Assembly (NCBI GenBank): GCA_029213195.1
Contig: JARGNI010000021.1
Location: forward strand, 1 to 64,000
Direction of reading: 5' to 3'
Source of the DNA: Verrucomicrobiales bacterium
GTDB lineage: Bacteria; Verrucomicrobiota; Verrucomicrobiia; Verrucomicrobiales; DEV007
DNA: 64,000 nt
Under the pieces are notes generated by a model, which saw only the letters and a program-made list of their open reading frames with translations, had not been told where the DNA came from and searched no databases. Shown piece by piece: positions 16,369 to 25,419 of this stretch. Numbering within the stretch: the stretch's first letter is position 1; every line of letters begins with the position of its first letter. Position numbers and translations under genes: made by a program.

Positions 16369-16620
16369 TTACGCCTCGGCAGCGATGACGTTCACGCGGC
16401 GGCCTTTGCGGTCGAACTTCACGTTTCCGTCGACGAGGGAGAAAATCGTGTAATCACGTCCGAGTCCCACGTTCTTCCCTGGAGTCCACTTGGTTCCACA
16501 CTGGCGAATGATGATGTTGCCGGCGACAACTTTCTCTCCGCCAAACTTTTTCACGCCACGACGCTTGCTGTTGCTGTCGCGACCGTTCTTGACGCTTCCT
16601 TGTCCTTTTTTATGTGCCAT
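16369..16620 (-). CDS. rpmA: 50S ribosomal protein L27
   Basis: The 83-residue protein begins [31 protein letters not shown] and continues [27 protein letters not shown], the conserved L27 sequence whose N-terminal tail reaches the peptidyl transferase centre. No N-terminal propeptide is present. It lies 27 bases downstream of rplU, the usual bacterial order. Confidence 0.98.
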   Translation of the reverse strand: MAHKKGQGSVKNGRDSNSKRRGVKKFGGEKVVAGNIIIRQCGTKWTPGKNVGLGRDYTIFSLVDGNVKFDRKGRRVNVIAAEA

Positions 16621-16647
16621 GACAAATGGGGAGTAAAAATTTCTGGA

Positions 16648-16956
16648 TTAGACCGAAACAATTTCGAGACGGGTCAACATGCGGCGATGCCCCTTGGTCT
16701 TGTGGTGTCCTTTGCGTCGCTTGAACTTGAAGGCAATAACCTTCTTCGCACGATACTGATCGACGACCTTGGCAGTCACCTTCGCACCGTCGATGAAGGG
16801 GGCTCCCACATTGAGGGAGTCGCCCGCTCCGGATGCGAGGACTTCTTCGAACGTCACCGTATCGCCGACTTCTCCGTCGATCTTCTCGACGTCGATCTTG
16901 TCGCCTGCTTCGACACGGTATTGTTTTCCGCCCGTTTTGAAAATTGCGTATGCCAT
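16648..16956 (-). CDS. rplU: 50S ribosomal protein L21
   Basis: The 102-residue product reads MAYAIFKTGGKQYRVEAGDKIDVEKI at the N-terminus and FKFKRRKGHHKTKGHRRMLTRLEI at the C-terminus, the L21 signature that contacts 23S rRNA. It is the first gene of the rplU-rpmA pair. About 100 bases of non-coding sequence lie upstream and should hold the promoter. Confidence 0.98.
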   Translation of the reverse strand: MAYAIFKTGGKQYRVEAGDKIDVEKIDGEVGDTVTFEEVLASGAGDSLNVGAPFIDGAKVTAKVVDQYRAKKVIAFKFKRRKGHHKTKGHRRMLTRLEIVSV

Positions 16957-17058
16957 CTTTCTCTGCCTGGTTTGAGGGCGGGGAATTTGCCATCGGTCCC
17001 CCCAATCGGCAAGCTGTTTTTTAAAAATGAGAAAGCAGCGCCAAAATGTCGCTTTTTC

Positions 17059-18885
17059 CTACCTGGGATCGACGTCTCGAAGAAATAGAAGTCCGTCTGG
17101 ATCTTCGGAGACCTCGAAAGGCCCTTCGACCCACTTTCCATCCATTTCCTGCTCACCGATCGGAGCAAATCGAAAGAAGACCTGCTCCCCTTCTCGCTTC
17201 ATCGCGATCCCCGGCAGGATTCGACCAATCGACATGGGATCCCTCCCCCGCTGGTAGGCATGGTGGGGCTTATCGGGATTGTCCGGATCGGGTCGACTCA
17301 TCGTGACAATGCGACCTTTCCAGGACCAAGCCCGAGCGAGAGGCAGGTCGAGGGTTTCTTCCCAATCCTTCACTTGCCAATGATTGACTGCTCCATAGAC
17401 GATCCCGTAGCGGAGCGACCGGATGCTGAGAGGCTCCTTGATCTGCTCATACCAGGAGCCCCGTCCCGCAACCAGAGTGACCTCCTCCGACAGGATGCTG
17501 TGTTCCAGCGCTTCGAACGAGTCTCGAAGGGCGAGAGAGCGGGAGATGACCTTCCCTCGATGCAGGGCAGGCGTCCAGCAGCCCAGCATCATGCCCTCGG
17601 GAGAGGAGAGAGATTCTTCCGAAAACAAGATCTCATCGCGCTGGAAGAAATGGGCAGCCGCGACCTGCATCGCGTTTCGCTGCAACTGCTCGGAGCGCAG
17701 AATTACCGGAGCTTCACCGGGCCGAGGGATCATCCCGACCGCTTCCCGGTCGAGCGAGCGCCGATTCAGATCGAGACGCCAGATCGTCATCGCGGCGGGT
17801 TCCCAGATCGCTCGCCATCGCTCGAGAATGGTCACCGTGGAAGCCGACATCATCGAATTGAGGTCGATAAAAACGCCCTCGTCGCCGCACCAGAAATCCA
17901 TCAGGTGCGGCATGAAGGCACGCGAAGTTATGACCGTCTTGATCCCAAGCGGGGCAATCGAGCGAGCCACTTCCTCGGTCGCCTGCTGGTCCATCGAGAA
18001 AGGAAGATTCACGGGAGTCTTCCCGGCCAGGAAGAGTCCGAAATTGACGGCGACGGACATGGGCCCGGGAGGAAGCAGGATGCCGATGCGATCGCTGTCA
18101 TCGGGTGGCTGATTCATCCAGCGTCGCGCCACTGCGACCGAGAGCCCTAGCGTGTAGGCTCGCGACCAGTTTCGAGGCCCTTTTTTCCCGTGCTCGACGA
18201 GAAAACTCTTTCGCCGTCCCTTCTTGAGCGCACGAATCAACTGCTTTTCCAAAGGTTGCCGCAGTTCTCTCCGCAGCCCAAAGGCTTCGACGGACTGCTC
18301 CATCACCGCCTCGCGGACTCGCTCGACCTTGGCTTCCTCGGGAGGGATGGGCCGCCCAAAGGCGACCTGGAGCGGGCACTTCGTCCCATTTGGCTTTTTC
18401 TTGAAGTAGCGCCCTCTCTCGAAGGAGAAAATCGAATTGAAAAGCCCATCCATGTAGACCGGGACGACAGGAGCTCCCGACTTCCTCACGATCAGCTCAA
18501 AGCCTTTTTTGAACTCGATCAACACCCCGAGACGGGTGAGGCCGCCCTCGGGGAAGAGGCAGACCACATCTCCCTGTTCAAGAGCATCGACCGTCCGCGA
18601 GATGGCTTCCTTGGCCCGCTCCGGGCGGATCGGGATCGCTCCGAAGAGGCGGAGGAACCACCCGATCGCCTTCACCTTGGTGTAGCTCTCGAGCACGACG
18701 AATCGCACTGGGCGTGGCGAACTAAGGTAGAGAATGAAAGAATCGAGATAGCTGACGTGATTCGAAAGCAGGAGGACTCCGCCCTCTCTCGGGACAAAGC
18801 CCACCCCGGTCCGGCGGATCCGGTAGTTCAGCCAGATGATCGGTAGGAAGAAATATTTGAAGAATGTCTGAACGAGAAATCTCAT
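17059..18885 (-). CDS. Aas-like lysophospholipid acyltransferase with a degenerate, truncated adenylation domain
   Basis: The start at 18885 (ATGA overlap with the LplT-like gene) gives 608 residues. The first third is a PlsC-type acyltransferase with NHVSYLDSF (HX4D), an IPIRPER block and FPEGGLTRLG. The rest aligns in order with the acyl-ACP synthetase half of E. coli Aas: VILRSEQLQRNAMQVAAA, then SIGRILPGI near the end. However, the phosphate-binding TSGTTGxPKG loop is deleted between PVI and LRSEQ. The YGxTE motif is replaced by WSWKGRI, TGD is absent, and the C-terminal lid with the catalytic lysine is missing. The acyltransferase is probably active, using acyl-ACP or acyl-CoA made elsewhere. 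The adenylation part can hardly activate fatty acids. The operon with lplT supports membrane phospholipid repair. Confidence 0.8.
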   Translation of the reverse strand: MRFLVQTFFKYFFLPIIWLNYRIRRTGVGFVPREGGVLLLSNHVSYLDSFILYLSSPRPVRFVVLESYTKVKAIGWFLRLFGAIPIRPERAKEAISRTVDALEQGDVVCLFPEGGLTRLGVLIEFKKGFELIVRKSGAPVVPVYMDGLFNSIFSFERGRYFKKKPNGTKCPLQVAFGRPIPPEEAKVERVREAVMEQSVEAFGLRRELRQPLEKQLIRALKKGRRKSFLVEHGKKGPRNWSRAYTLGLSVAVARRWMNQPPDDSDRIGILLPPGPMSVAVNFGLFLAGKTPVNLPFSMDQQATEEVARSIAPLGIKTVITSRAFMPHLMDFWCGDEGVFIDLNSMMSASTVTILERWRAIWEPAAMTIWRLDLNRRSLDREAVGMIPRPGEAPVILRSEQLQRNAMQVAAAHFFQRDEILFSEESLSSPEGMMLGCWTPALHRGKVISRSLALRDSFEALEHSILSEEVTLVAGRGSWYEQIKEPLSIRSLRYGIVYGAVNHWQVKDWEETLDLPLARAWSWKGRIVTMSRPDPDNPDKPHHAYQRGRDPMSIGRILPGIAMKREGEQVFFRFAPIGEQEMDGKWVEGPFEVSEDPDGLLFLRDVDPR

Positions 18886-20186
18886 GGTTCCTGCGAATCC
18901 AGCCGAGTCCACCGCGGCAACAGGAACGCAGCGATGACGAGCAGCGGGACAAAGGTCAACACCTGTTGAGACGCACTCAATCCTGCCATTTTCAAAAGAA
19001 ATCCAATTCCAATCGCCAAAATTCCGGAAAGGGCGGTCATCAGGTTGAGCGCCGAAATGACCCGGGCACGATGGGCCGCCTCCGCGATATCCTGCAACCA
19101 CGCGTTGAGCGGCACCACGTAGAAGCCACTCGCGAAGCCGATGAATCCGAGACTGAGATTCCACCACAGGGAAGAAGGGTCGAAGAGCCCGGTGCCGACC
19201 AACCCGATCGACATTCCGATTCCCCCGAGCGGTCCCAGCTTCATCTGGATCTTGTTCCGAGAGAGAATGGAAACAATCGTGCTACCGATCATGAGACCGC
19301 CTCCGACCCAGAAGAGCATCATCGCAGTCGCCGTCATCCTCCCGGCCCGACTGGCGTCCGGGATGATTTCCTTGGCAAACTGGACAAAATTGATTCCGAG
19401 GAAATTGGCAACCAGCCAGTAGGCGGTAATGAGAAGGGCGGTGTTTCGCAGCACACGAATTCCGAAGAGATAGCGAAGATGCTTGAAGTGCCGGATCCAG
19501 ATCCCGCGAGAAAAGGTCTCCTGTGGGTGTGCCGGTGTCTTTACGACGATCCGTCCGATGACGAGGGCCACGATGCTGGCGATACCGGCTCCAATCACTG
19601 GAGGGAAGGCCGCCTTCCAGCCATTGTCGGGATCATCCGGGCTGACCTCGTTGTACCCGGCAAGCAGATGATCGAACCACTGTCCCGCCAGCCACATTCC
19701 CCCGAGGATGCCAACCATCGTGAGCATGGACATCAGGCCATTGGCAAACCCGAGCTTCTCGGATCCGACGATGTCTTTGAGAATCCCCTGCTTGGCGGGA
19801 GAGAACAGGGTCGATTGCACCGCGAGGAGGAAATACCCGAACACCGCGACTTCCACGGATCGCACCACAATCGCAATCGTAATGAGAATGAAAAGAGCCA
19901 ACTGGAGGAGAAGACACCCCCAGATCACGTCCTTCTTGGAAAAGCGATCCGAGACAAAACCGGCGACCGGGGCAAAAAGGATGAAGGGGATGGGAATCAG
20001 GGCGGCGAGGATGAATTCGATATTTTCTCCGATCGCCGATCCCGCCGCGACCGCCATCGCCAGCCCCATGAGGACGAACTTTACGAAGTTGTCGTTGAAC
20101 GCGTTTTGCGTCTGGACAACGAGCACCGCACCGAGCGAGACCCAGGAACGAGTGGAAATGACTGGGGCTTTTTCGGATTCGGACAT
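18882..20186 (-). CDS. LplT-like lysophospholipid transporter, MFS
   Basis: This 434-residue major facilitator protein has about 12 hydrophobic segments and the motif VQTQNAFNDNFVKFVL near the N-terminus, close to the NxFNDN motif of E. coli LplT. It also has VSDRFSKKDVIWG (MFS loop 2-3) and QSTLFSPAKQGILKDIV. LplT flips lysophosphatidylethanolamine to the inner leaflet, where Aas re-acylates it. The Aas-like gene follows with a four-base overlap, the same order as E. coli lplT-aas. The HAD-IB gene is 51 bases upstream. Confidence 0.88.
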   Translation of the reverse strand: MSESEKAPVISTRSWVSLGAVLVVQTQNAFNDNFVKFVLMGLAMAVAAGSAIGENIEFILAALIPIPFILFAPVAGFVSDRFSKKDVIWGCLLLQLALFILITIAIVVRSVEVAVFGYFLLAVQSTLFSPAKQGILKDIVGSEKLGFANGLMSMLTMVGILGGMWLAGQWFDHLLAGYNEVSPDDPDNGWKAAFPPVIGAGIASIVALVIGRIVVKTPAHPQETFSRGIWIRHFKHLRYLFGIRVLRNTALLITAYWLVANFLGINFVQFAKEIIPDASRAGRMTATAMMLFWVGGGLMIGSTIVSILSRNKIQMKLGPLGGIGMSIGLVGTGLFDPSSLWWNLSLGFIGFASGFYVVPLNAWLQDIAEAAHRARVISALNLMTALSGILAIGIGFLLKMAGLSASQQVLTFVPLLVIAAFLLPRWTRLDSQEP

Positions 20187-20237
20187 GCCAGGGTTGTATC
20201 GTAAGGAGGGCTCGAGAGCGAAGAAATACTGCAGGAT

Positions 20238-21023
20238 TCAGACCGAAGTCTTCCAGCCTTCCGGAAGGCGGTAACAGCCCAGGATCTGTCGGAGCGCGGC
20301 AAGGTGCCCCCCTCGACGGTCGTCATAGGGTCGTTTCGGTGTCATCGTCCGCCACCCTTTCTCCAACCCGACCGAAGCCAGCTTCTCGCCGGGGTGAATC
20401 ATGACACCATGCTCCGCGATCGAGAGCAGAGGGATATCGGCAGAACTGTCCGAGTAGGACCAGGAGTCGAGAAACATCTCCATCCCTTCTTCCTCGAGGT
20501 CCGGAATGATCTCTCTTGCGATCATGGCCGTGATCTTGGCTTCCTTCTTGTTGTTCGGCCCCTCGATCCGAGGCAGCAACGGCATGCGGTCTTCGACGAT
20601 CATATCGGTGCCGAGAAAATGATCGAAGCCGAGCTTCTCGGCGATACCCTCGAGATAGAACTCGGGGCTGGCACTGTTCAACACGAGGAGCCGGCCCTCT
20701 TCTCGCTGTCGCTCCAACTCGGCGACAACTTCGGGATAGAGGCTGGCATCGAAATCGGATTCGAGAAACTCGGAAACATATTCCTCAAGCCGCTCTCTCG
20801 GCATCCCCCAGAGATAACTCGCAAAGACCCGCTTCATGATGCGCAGATCGAGAATTTTCACGAGAAACAGGGGCAGGCAGATCGCATAGAGCAGCAGATA
20901 GAGACGCCGCCATCCTTCTCTGCGGAGGACGAAATTGCAGAACAACGCCTGCGTGTCGAAGGGCAGCAGGGTGTGATCGAGATCGAAAAATGCGTAGCCT
21001 CGAGCCATAGGGAGGCGGAACAT
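20238..21023 (-). CDS. HAD-superfamily (subfamily IB) phosphatase
   Basis: The ATG at 21023 has GGAG eight bases upstream and gives 261 residues. The track start at 21062 is a TTG. HAD motif I is FFDLDHTLLPFDT, motif II is the serine in LVLNSASPEF, motif III is a lysine in the NNKKEAK region, and motif IV is SYSDSSADIPLL. A hydrophobic cap segment (LYLLLYAICLPLFLVKIL) follows motif I, as in the IB family that includes phosphoserine- and phospholipid-type phosphatases. Its place before lplT and the acyltransferase suggests a lysophosphatidate or glycerophosphate role, but that is inference. Confidence 0.82.
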   Translation of the reverse strand: MFRLPMARGYAFFDLDHTLLPFDTQALFCNFVLRREGWRRLYLLLYAICLPLFLVKILDLRIMKRVFASYLWGMPRERLEEYVSEFLESDFDASLYPEVVAELERQREEGRLLVLNSASPEFYLEGIAEKLGFDHFLGTDMIVEDRMPLLPRIEGPNNKKEAKITAMIAREIIPDLEEEGMEMFLDSWSYSDSSADIPLLSIAEHGVMIHPGEKLASVGLEKGWRTMTPKRPYDDRRGGHLAALRQILGCYRLPEGWKTSV

Positions 21024-21149
21024 ACGCGGTTCTCCGAAAACCGCCAGCCATTGCCTAGCCAAGAAAACCCGTTGCAGACTGTCGCATTACTGGCACAATC
21101 TGGGCACACCTGAATGCTTTGGCATTCTTAAATAAAAAACCTGCCTCCG

Positions 21150-21773
21150 ATGAAAGCCTACGAAATCTTCCGGGAAATCCAGCCTGAGACTGCGACTTCC
21201 GTTTTCCAATACCTGCGTGATGAACAACGCGAGGTCTACACGGCTTCCCTCTCGACGCTTGCCGCCAATCGAAAACTCCGCCCGGTTTTCATCCAGCGCA
21301 AACCTGGTCCCGCGCAAATCGAGTGGCTCGTGAAGAACATCAAACTCAAGACCTCCGACGAGATCGCCGAGCACGTCATCCAGCTCTGGCTGATGAAAGC
21401 CCACCAGGAAATGCTGACCCAGTTCCTCGACGGAGTCGGTATCGAACACGATGGCGAAGGAGCCGCAGAAGACATTCCCGACGAGCTGGATGCGAAGAAG
21501 TTGAAGACCACGGTCGATCAGCTGCTGAAAGATCAGGATGCCGAAGCCGTTCGCATCTACCTGCACGTTTTCCAGACCCAACGCCCGGATGGCTGGACCG
21601 AATTGACCTCTCTGATCGAGTCGACTCCTGAACTCCAGTTCGGAGAAGCAGAGCCCCCTGCCCCCGCCAAGGAAGAGAAGCCGGCTGCGAAAGCGGAAGA
21701 AGCTCCCGCCGAGGAGCCCGAGCCCGCAGAAGAGGATTCCTCGGAGGAAGACGCCTCCGGAGAAGAGGAATAA
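21150..21773 (+). CDS. Uncharacterised helical protein with acidic alanine/proline/glutamate tail
   Basis: The 207-residue protein starts MKAYEIFREIQPETATSVFQYLRDEQREVYTASLSTL and is predominantly helical for about 170 residues. It ends in a low-complexity acidic tail (AEEAPAEEPEPAEEDSSEEDASGEEE). There is no signal peptide or membrane segment. The first 45 residues resemble in spacing the helical repeats of FliG/MgtE N-terminal domains, but I would not assign it there. The next gene starts 14 bases later, so the two are an operon. It is probably a lineage-specific cytoplasmic protein. Confidence 0.7.
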   Translation: MKAYEIFREIQPETATSVFQYLRDEQREVYTASLSTLAANRKLRPVFIQRKPGPAQIEWLVKNIKLKTSDEIAEHVIQLWLMKAHQEMLTQFLDGVGIEHDGEGAAEDIPDELDAKKLKTTVDQLLKDQDAEAVRIYLHVFQTQRPDGWTELTSLIESTPELQFGEAEPPAPAKEEKPAAKAEEAPAEEPEPAEEDSSEEDASGEEE

Positions 21774-21787
21774 CCGCCTGCGAATCC

Positions 21788-22069
21788 ATGAAAAGCGCCT
21801 ACGAACTCGCGATGGAGCGACTTGAGGAATCGAGTCCCCAGGAAGAACTCACCGAGGAGAAAAAAGCCGCTCTCGCCGCCGTCGACGAGAAGTACAAGGC
21901 AAAGATCGCCGAGCGGGAAATCTTTCTCGGAGATCTTCTCGCCAAGGCAGCAGCAGAGGGCAACTACATGGAAATCGCCGAGCTCGAGACTCAGAAAACC
22001 CGCGAGATCTCTGCACTGAAGGACGAGTGCGAGGCGGAGAAGGAGAAGGTGAGGAGAGAAGGAAGGTAG
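21788..22069 (+). CDS. Small coiled-coil protein
   Basis: The 93-residue product is almost entirely charged helix: LTEEKKAALAAVDEKYKAKIAEREIFLGDLLAKAAAEGN followed by IAELETQKTREISALKDECEAEKEKVRREGR. A heptad-like pattern suggests a coiled coil. It has a single cysteine near the end. It follows the acidic-tail protein by 14 bases. The function is not recognised, and the two neighbours may interact. Confidence 0.65.
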   Translation: MKSAYELAMERLEESSPQEELTEEKKAALAAVDEKYKAKIAEREIFLGDLLAKAAAEGNYMEIAELETQKTREISALKDECEAEKEKVRREGR

Positions 22070-22123
22070 GGAGTAAAGAAGCAAAGTAGGAGAGAATCCT
22101 CTGCTCCGGCGAGCAAAGCGAGC

Positions 22124-22840
22124 CTAAAACTCCGCTTTCAATTTCTCGATCTCCTTCTTGATCAATCCGCCGACGCGATGCTTCGCGAGGTAGACCTGGG
22201 ACTGGCTCACGCCGAGTTCCTTTTTCACCTGGGCGACGTCCCAGTCCTTGATCACATAGGCGTGAAAAATCTGGAACTGCTTGGGTGAAACGAGTTTCTT
22301 GACCCGTGCAATGGCGACCTCGGAGAGGTTGAACTTCCACTCGTTCTCCCACATCCGCTCGAGAATTTCTTCTCCGTCGTCGCCCTGGAGTCGTTCGATC
22401 GTGGCCGTGTTGCGGAGATCCCCGTCTCCATCAGGAGTTCCTCCGGATTGGTTCATCGCCGCCGGATTCCGCTGTTTTTTCCGAAACTGATCGCCGATTC
22501 TCCAGCGGGTGATATTCATGAGCCAGGTCTTGAACGAGCCTTTCTCGGGATCGTAGCGCTGCCCTTTCTTCCACTGTTTGGCGACGGAGAGCACGGTCTC
22601 CTGCACGACATCAAACGCCTCGTCCTGGCTCAGTCCCGACTTCAGGGAGACGCTGTAGATCAGTCGCCAGTATGTCTGGTAAAAATCGTCCCAGGTCCGC
22701 TGATCCTCCCAGTCCCCGAGTCGTTCGATCAGGCTCATGCGCGTCTTCGCAAACTGCTCTTTGACGTCCTTTTTCTGTAGATCTGGCTCCATGCGGTTCT
22801 TCTTCTGAGACGGTCGAGTCGGTGCTTCCATAGTGTTCAT
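22124..22840 (-). CDS. ECF-type RNA polymerase sigma factor
   Basis: The 238-residue protein has region 2 (WDDFYQTYWRLIYSVSLKSGLSQDEAFDVVQETVLSVAKQW) and the conserved W/R segment GSFKTWLMNITRWRIGDQFRKKQR. Region 4 follows (VSPKQFQIFHAYVIKDWDVAQVKKELGVSQSQVYLAKHRV). The N-terminal 45 residues are basic and extra. The linker between regions 2 and 4 is longer than usual. No anti-sigma gene adjoins it. PVC bacteria encode many such sigma factors, often for surface or secretion genes. The target promoters cannot be read here. The ATG at 22831 is an alternative start. Confidence 0.9.
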   Translation of the reverse strand: MNTMEAPTRPSQKKNRMEPDLQKKDVKEQFAKTRMSLIERLGDWEDQRTWDDFYQTYWRLIYSVSLKSGLSQDEAFDVVQETVLSVAKQWKKGQRYDPEKGSFKTWLMNITRWRIGDQFRKKQRNPAAMNQSGGTPDGDGDLRNTATIERLQGDDGEEILERMWENEWKFNLSEVAIARVKKLVSPKQFQIFHAYVIKDWDVAQVKKELGVSQSQVYLAKHRVGGLIKKEIEKLKAEF

Positions 22841-23016
22841 GGCAGATCAATACGGGGTCTGCACCGCATTCTTTCAGGAAAGAGATCTTTTTCGTTCGTT
22901 CCGACGCAGCCTGTGCAAGTAGCGCTCGCGGCTACCCGATTCCCCCGGGATGGCCGCCACGGGAAGGTCTCGTGATTTCGTCTTGGCATTCTGCATCGGG
23001 CCTCTAGGTTTTCGAC

Positions 23017-24264
23017 ATGATTCGAATTGGTATCATCGGATGTGGAAGAATCCTCGCAGCTCACCTCGAAGGATATCGGCTTCTGCGAGAAGCGGGGGTA
23101 GACAATTTCGAGATCACCGCGGTCTGCTCTCGAAAGGCGGAGGATGCGCAGAGCTATGTGAAGCGCGGGGAGGGCCCCCCTCAGCGAAAACCGGTCTCCG
23201 ATATCCCGGGGGATCCACTCGCCGTCGGAGACGAGTATCTCTCGGATTTCCAGCCCGACACCGAAGTCGAAGTGTTCACGGACTATCGCGATCTCATCGC
23301 CTCGGACCGGGTCGATGCGATTAACGACTTCACGATTCACAGCCTGCATCACCAGATTGCCGAGCTCGCCTTCGCTGCCGGAAAACATGTCCTCTCCCAG
23401 AAACCTCTCGCAGTCACGATCGCCGGAGCGCGCCAGATGTGCGCCCAAGCGGAAGCTGCCGGGGTCACCTTTGGAGTCTTTGAGAATCTTCGATTCGCCG
23501 AAGGAGTGCGACATCAGCACTGGGCCTTTTCTCCGGATGGACCTGCTGGTGATCTGCAGATGGCCGTGATGGGAAATATCGGAACCTGGTGGGCTCCAGA
23601 TCTCATCGTTGCGGAAACACCATGGCGACATGACCTGCTCCAGGGCGGTGGCATGGCGCTCGATCTCGGTCCCCATTTCTTTGATATGATCCGCCACATT
23701 GGTGGAACCGAGGTCGTCTCGGTGACTGCCCAGACTCAAGTCGTCGAGCCGACGCGCTATCTCCTGCGAAACGGGGAGCGCGTCGACCCGATCTCCTGCG
23801 ATGCCGATGATACTTTCTACGCCCACTTTGAACTCGAATCCGGAGCTGCGGGGACGATGTTCGGAAGTTGGGGAGGACACGGCACGAACACCGTTGTCGG
23901 AGAAGGCCCTGTGTTTTACGGCAGCAAAGGACGCGTCACCGGAGACTCCATCCAGCTCGATGGAGGGGAGCCCCAGTCGCTCAAGGATCTTTACGAAAAA
24001 GAAGCTCCACCCGAGACGAAGGAACGTCATTTCCCTCTCGGTCTCGTCAACGATTTCGCCCTCTCCCAACTCGACTGGCTACGCGCCATCGAGGAGGGCA
24101 CCCAACCCGAATGCTCCGGCGAAGAGGGGCTTCGTGATCTCGCCTGCGCTTATGCGGTGGTGGAATCCGACAAGGCAGGGAGAAAGGTCGAGCTCACGGA
24201 AATCATCGACGGATCCCTGAAAGACTACCAAACCCCGATTGACGAAAAGCTCGGTCTGAGCTGA
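23017..24264 (+). CDS. Gfo/Idh/MocA-family oxidoreductase
   Basis: The 415-residue protein starts with the NAD(P)-binding fold MIRIGIIGCGRILAAHLEGY. The usual EKP motif appears as SQKPLAVTIAGAR, with glutamine in place of glutamate. The catalytic region is GGGMALDLGPHFFDMIRHIGG. The C-terminal sheet domain contains HFELESGAAGTMFGSWGG. These enzymes oxidise or reduce sugars, inositols and sugar-like compounds. A second family member follows, starting 88 bases later. There is no signal peptide, so it acts in the cytoplasm. The substrate is unknown. Confidence 0.9.
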   Translation: MIRIGIIGCGRILAAHLEGYRLLREAGVDNFEITAVCSRKAEDAQSYVKRGEGPPQRKPVSDIPGDPLAVGDEYLSDFQPDTEVEVFTDYRDLIASDRVDAINDFTIHSLHHQIAELAFAAGKHVLSQKPLAVTIAGARQMCAQAEAAGVTFGVFENLRFAEGVRHQHWAFSPDGPAGDLQMAVMGNIGTWWAPDLIVAETPWRHDLLQGGGMALDLGPHFFDMIRHIGGTEVVSVTAQTQVVEPTRYLLRNGERVDPISCDADDTFYAHFELESGAAGTMFGSWGGHGTNTVVGEGPVFYGSKGRVTGDSIQLDGGEPQSLKDLYEKEAPPETKERHFPLGLVNDFALSQLDWLRAIEEGTQPECSGEEGLRDLACAYAVVESDKAGRKVELTEIIDGSLKDYQTPIDEKLGLS

Positions 24265-24352
24265 GTCGCCTTCGACGAGCGAGCCGCTACCAGACACTTT
24301 CCCATCTTCCCCACCTTCCCACTTTTCACCTTCGACTCCCCACAGCCCACCC

Positions 24353-25354
24353 ATGAAACGCATCGCCACCCTCGGCCTTCACCACGACCATGCCTGGAGC
24401 AACCTGGAAGAACTTCAGGCCACAGGACGAGCCAAACTCGTCGCTGCCGCGGATACCGATGCGGAGTTGCTGGAGCACTATCGGACCCGCTTCCCCGGCA
24501 ACACGTATTCATCTTACGAAGAACTGCTCGACTCCGAAGAGCTCGACGCGGTCTACATCTTCGCGAGCAACCTACTCAGCGAAGACCTCACTGTTCTCGC
24601 TGCCGAAAAAGGCCTGCACTGCCTCGTTGAGAAGCCAATGGCGGCGACCCTGGCGGGAGCCCATCGCATGATGCAGGCAGCTGAGGAAAACAGCATACGA
24701 CTCATGATCAACTGGCCCTTCGCCTGGTGGCCTCAACTCCGTCACGGCATCGCCATGGCCCAGGCCGGAGAGCTGGGCCAACTCTGGCAGGTGAAATACC
24801 GGGCTGCCCACCAGGGTCCAGTCGAGCTCGGTTGCTCAAAGCAGTTCTGCGAATGGCTCTACGATGAGAAACTCATCGGAGCCGGCGCCCTTATGGACTA
24901 CTGCTGCTACGGAGCCGTCCTCGCCGATGTCCTTCTCGGAAAACCCGAGAGTGTGACCGGCGTCAAGATCTCGACGGGACTCAAGCCAGATCTGCATCTC
25001 GAAGACAACGCCATTCTCGTCCTGTCCTATCCTCATGCCCTCGCTACGACGGAGGCCAGCTGGACCCAGATCGGAAAACTCACCTCCTACGGGACGACCC
25101 TCTACGGCAGCGCAGGAACCGTTCACATCGAGCCGGATCACGACGGACGCATTCTCCTCGCCAACGCAGAGCATCCCGAGGGCATTTCACTTGAGATCCC
25201 CCCGCAGCCGGAACACCTGCAGAACGCGAGCACCCACTTTCTCGAGGCGATCGATCATCCCGAGATGGGCCTGCATCCTCTCTGCAACGCCACCCACGGG
25301 CTCGGTGCCCAATGGATCCTCGAGGAGGGAATCCGATCTGCCTCCAACGGGTAA
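24353..25354 (+). CDS. Gfo/Idh/MocA-family oxidoreductase, second copy type
   Basis: The 333-residue protein has an atypical N-terminus, MKRIATLGLHHDHAWSNLEEL, where the glycine-rich loop is GLHHDH rather than GxGxxG. It keeps the VEKPMAATLAGAHRMM motif and the GAGALMDYCCYGAVLADVLLG active-site helix, which has tyrosine where many members have histidine. The C-terminal domain includes GTTLYGSAGTVHIEPDH. The altered dinucleotide loop may affect cofactor binding. It is co-oriented with the preceding family member, and the two may act in one catabolic route. Confidence 0.88.
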   Translation: MKRIATLGLHHDHAWSNLEELQATGRAKLVAAADTDAELLEHYRTRFPGNTYSSYEELLDSEELDAVYIFASNLLSEDLTVLAAEKGLHCLVEKPMAATLAGAHRMMQAAEENSIRLMINWPFAWWPQLRHGIAMAQAGELGQLWQVKYRAAHQGPVELGCSKQFCEWLYDEKLIGAGALMDYCCYGAVLADVLLGKPESVTGVKISTGLKPDLHLEDNAILVLSYPHALATTEASWTQIGKLTSYGTTLYGSAGTVHIEPDHDGRILLANAEHPEGISLEIPPQPEHLQNASTHFLEAIDHPEMGLHPLCNATHGLGAQWILEEGIRSASNG

Positions 25355-25369
25355 AAGAAGGTAAACCTC

Positions 25370-25406
25370 AAAAAGAGGCCCTGCTCGATTGCTCGGGAGC
25401 AGGGCC
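25370..25406 (-). terminator. Intrinsic terminator of clpX
   Basis: GGCCCTGCTC (25377-25386) and GAGCAGGGCC (25397-25406) form a perfect ten-base stem. On the minus strand the stem is followed by TCTTTTT. It sits 14 bases beyond the clpX stop. Confidence 0.9.
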
Positions 25407-25419
25407 CGGAAGAAGCCGA

